From assembly GCA_026003395.1 (NCBI GenBank), contig BPHE01000006.1, forward strand, positions 1 through 64,000: DNA of 64,000 nt, read 5' to 3'. Shown here piece by piece: positions 63,605 to 64,000 of the stretch; the stretch's first letter is position 1; each line of letters begins with the position of its first letter. A program made the position numbers and the translations under genes. Source of the DNA: Vicingaceae bacterium (GTDB taxonomy: Bacteria; Bacteroidota; Bacteroidia; Flavobacteriales_E; Vicingaceae). The notes beneath the pieces were generated by a model. The model made no database searches. It was not told the origin of the DNA and saw only the letters and a program-made list of their open reading frames with translations.

Positions 63605-64000
63605 AATGATTCTTTCGTAAGGTTTTGAACACAATTTTTTTCAAATTCTTCTATCAACCTACTCCAACTATATGGCGCCCAATATTCCGATATAACCTCT
63701 CTGAGCCGTGTCTTGTCCATCTCTTTCCAACTATTATATGCTTTTTGTAACTGAGGATATGTAAAATCATCTACTTTCATCACACCCGGAATGTTTTTTT
63801 CATCAATGACCTTTATAGGCAAAGATATCACGGGAACTCCACAATAGCCATATTGCACCATTTTCAATGGAAATGCATGGTCAACATTGTCCCCTCTTTT
63901 CCTTAATATCATACCGAGATCCGAGGCCCAAAAATAAACTGGGACAATTCCGGGTGAAACAATTCCTGTATAGTGGCATCTTGGATGATCGACAAATTTC
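63601..64000 (-). CDS. Glycosyltransferase, C-terminal part (gene runs off the window)
   Basis: The frame is open through the right edge of the window; the upstream bases to 64000 read KFVDHPRCHYTGIVSPGIVP, then VYFWASDLGMILRKRGDNVD and AFPLKMVQYGYCGVPVISLP. These are characteristic of a family 4 glycosyltransferase, in which the acidic residue precedes the PLKMVQYG helix. The apparent start at 63912 is an internal Met. The stop overlaps the Wzy-like gene by 4 bases, so this is the first recorded gene of the operon within the window. Confidence 0.88.
   Translation of the reverse strand, partial: KFVDHPRCHYTGIVSPGIVPVYFWASDLGMILRKRGDNVDHAFPLKMVQYGYCGVPVISLPIKVIDEKNIPGVMKVDDFTYPQLQKAYNSWKEMDKTRLREVISEYWAPYSWSRLIEEFEKNCVQNLTKESL

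Noticed and set aside
1-64000. CRISPR arrays, tRNA or rRNA genes, insertion sequences, prophage
   Set aside because: No regularly spaced repeats, no tRNA-like cloverleaf with TTCGA arm in intergenic DNA, and no transposase, integrase or phage structural gene recognised.

Overview
This window comes from an AT-rich member of the Bacteroidota, probably a Flavobacteriales- or Sphingobacteriales-like lineage. The signs are T9SS C-terminal sorting tails on two secreted proteins, a PorD (DUF4835) gene, a TamL-type lipoprotein, a bacterial serine palmitoyltransferase for sphingolipids, short 287-residue primary sigma factors, -7 promoter elements of the form TAnnTTTG, and a general lack of Shine-Dalgarno sites. 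No rRNA, tRNA, CRISPR array, insertion sequence or prophage was recognised.

Layout. Two very AT-rich secreted/outer-membrane proteins of unknown function open the window (24-2427). They are followed on the minus strand by rpe and a canonical primary sigma factor. A 700-base gene-poor stretch with a perfect 24-bp inverted repeat precedes three tandem paralogous lipoproteins (4749-6857) whose sequences are mosaics of one another. A plus-strand TlpA-like thiol reductase, SCO1-like protein and small lipoprotein come next (7003-9522). A Nudix CoA pyrophosphatase and a WG-repeat lipoprotein, apparently split by a frameshift, lie on the minus strand (9560-12360). After a short GC-rich island (12549-12694) come an MltF-like transglycosylase and a convergent PorE-like TPR/PD40/SPOR protein.

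From 16765 to 27666 there is a metal-handling block: an O-methyltransferase, a HYC_CC_PP protein, a CusA/TolC/CusB RND efflux system, a type II NADH dehydrogenase and a CopB-type (CPH) copper ATPase. A cobalamin riboswitch (27732-27901) then controls a BtuB-like TonB receptor followed, with overlapping ends, by two T9SS-sorted surface proteins. This looks like a B12 uptake operon with secreted accessory proteins and is the most promising functional lead in the window.

From 32105 to 51390 nearly everything is on the minus strand and is core biology: pnp, rpsO, accD, class I aldolase, tamL, dsbD, tilS, pabB, rpmA/rplU, fabI, and the operon bamD-rpoZ-coaBC-porD-recN. Serine palmitoyltransferase, a rhomboid protease, a membrane J-domain protein and a second 287-residue sigma factor follow.

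From 55905 to the right edge is a tightly packed polysaccharide cluster on the minus strand: glycosyltransferases, Wzy/ligase-like protein, sulfotransferase, a GNAT enzyme split by a frameshift, and a carbamoyltransferase.

Several genes carry apparent single-base frame disruptions (WG-repeat lipoprotein, GNAT, serine palmitoyltransferase 3' end, possibly a small lipoprotein before fabI). This pattern may reflect homopolymer errors in the assembly rather than biology, and should be settled from reads.
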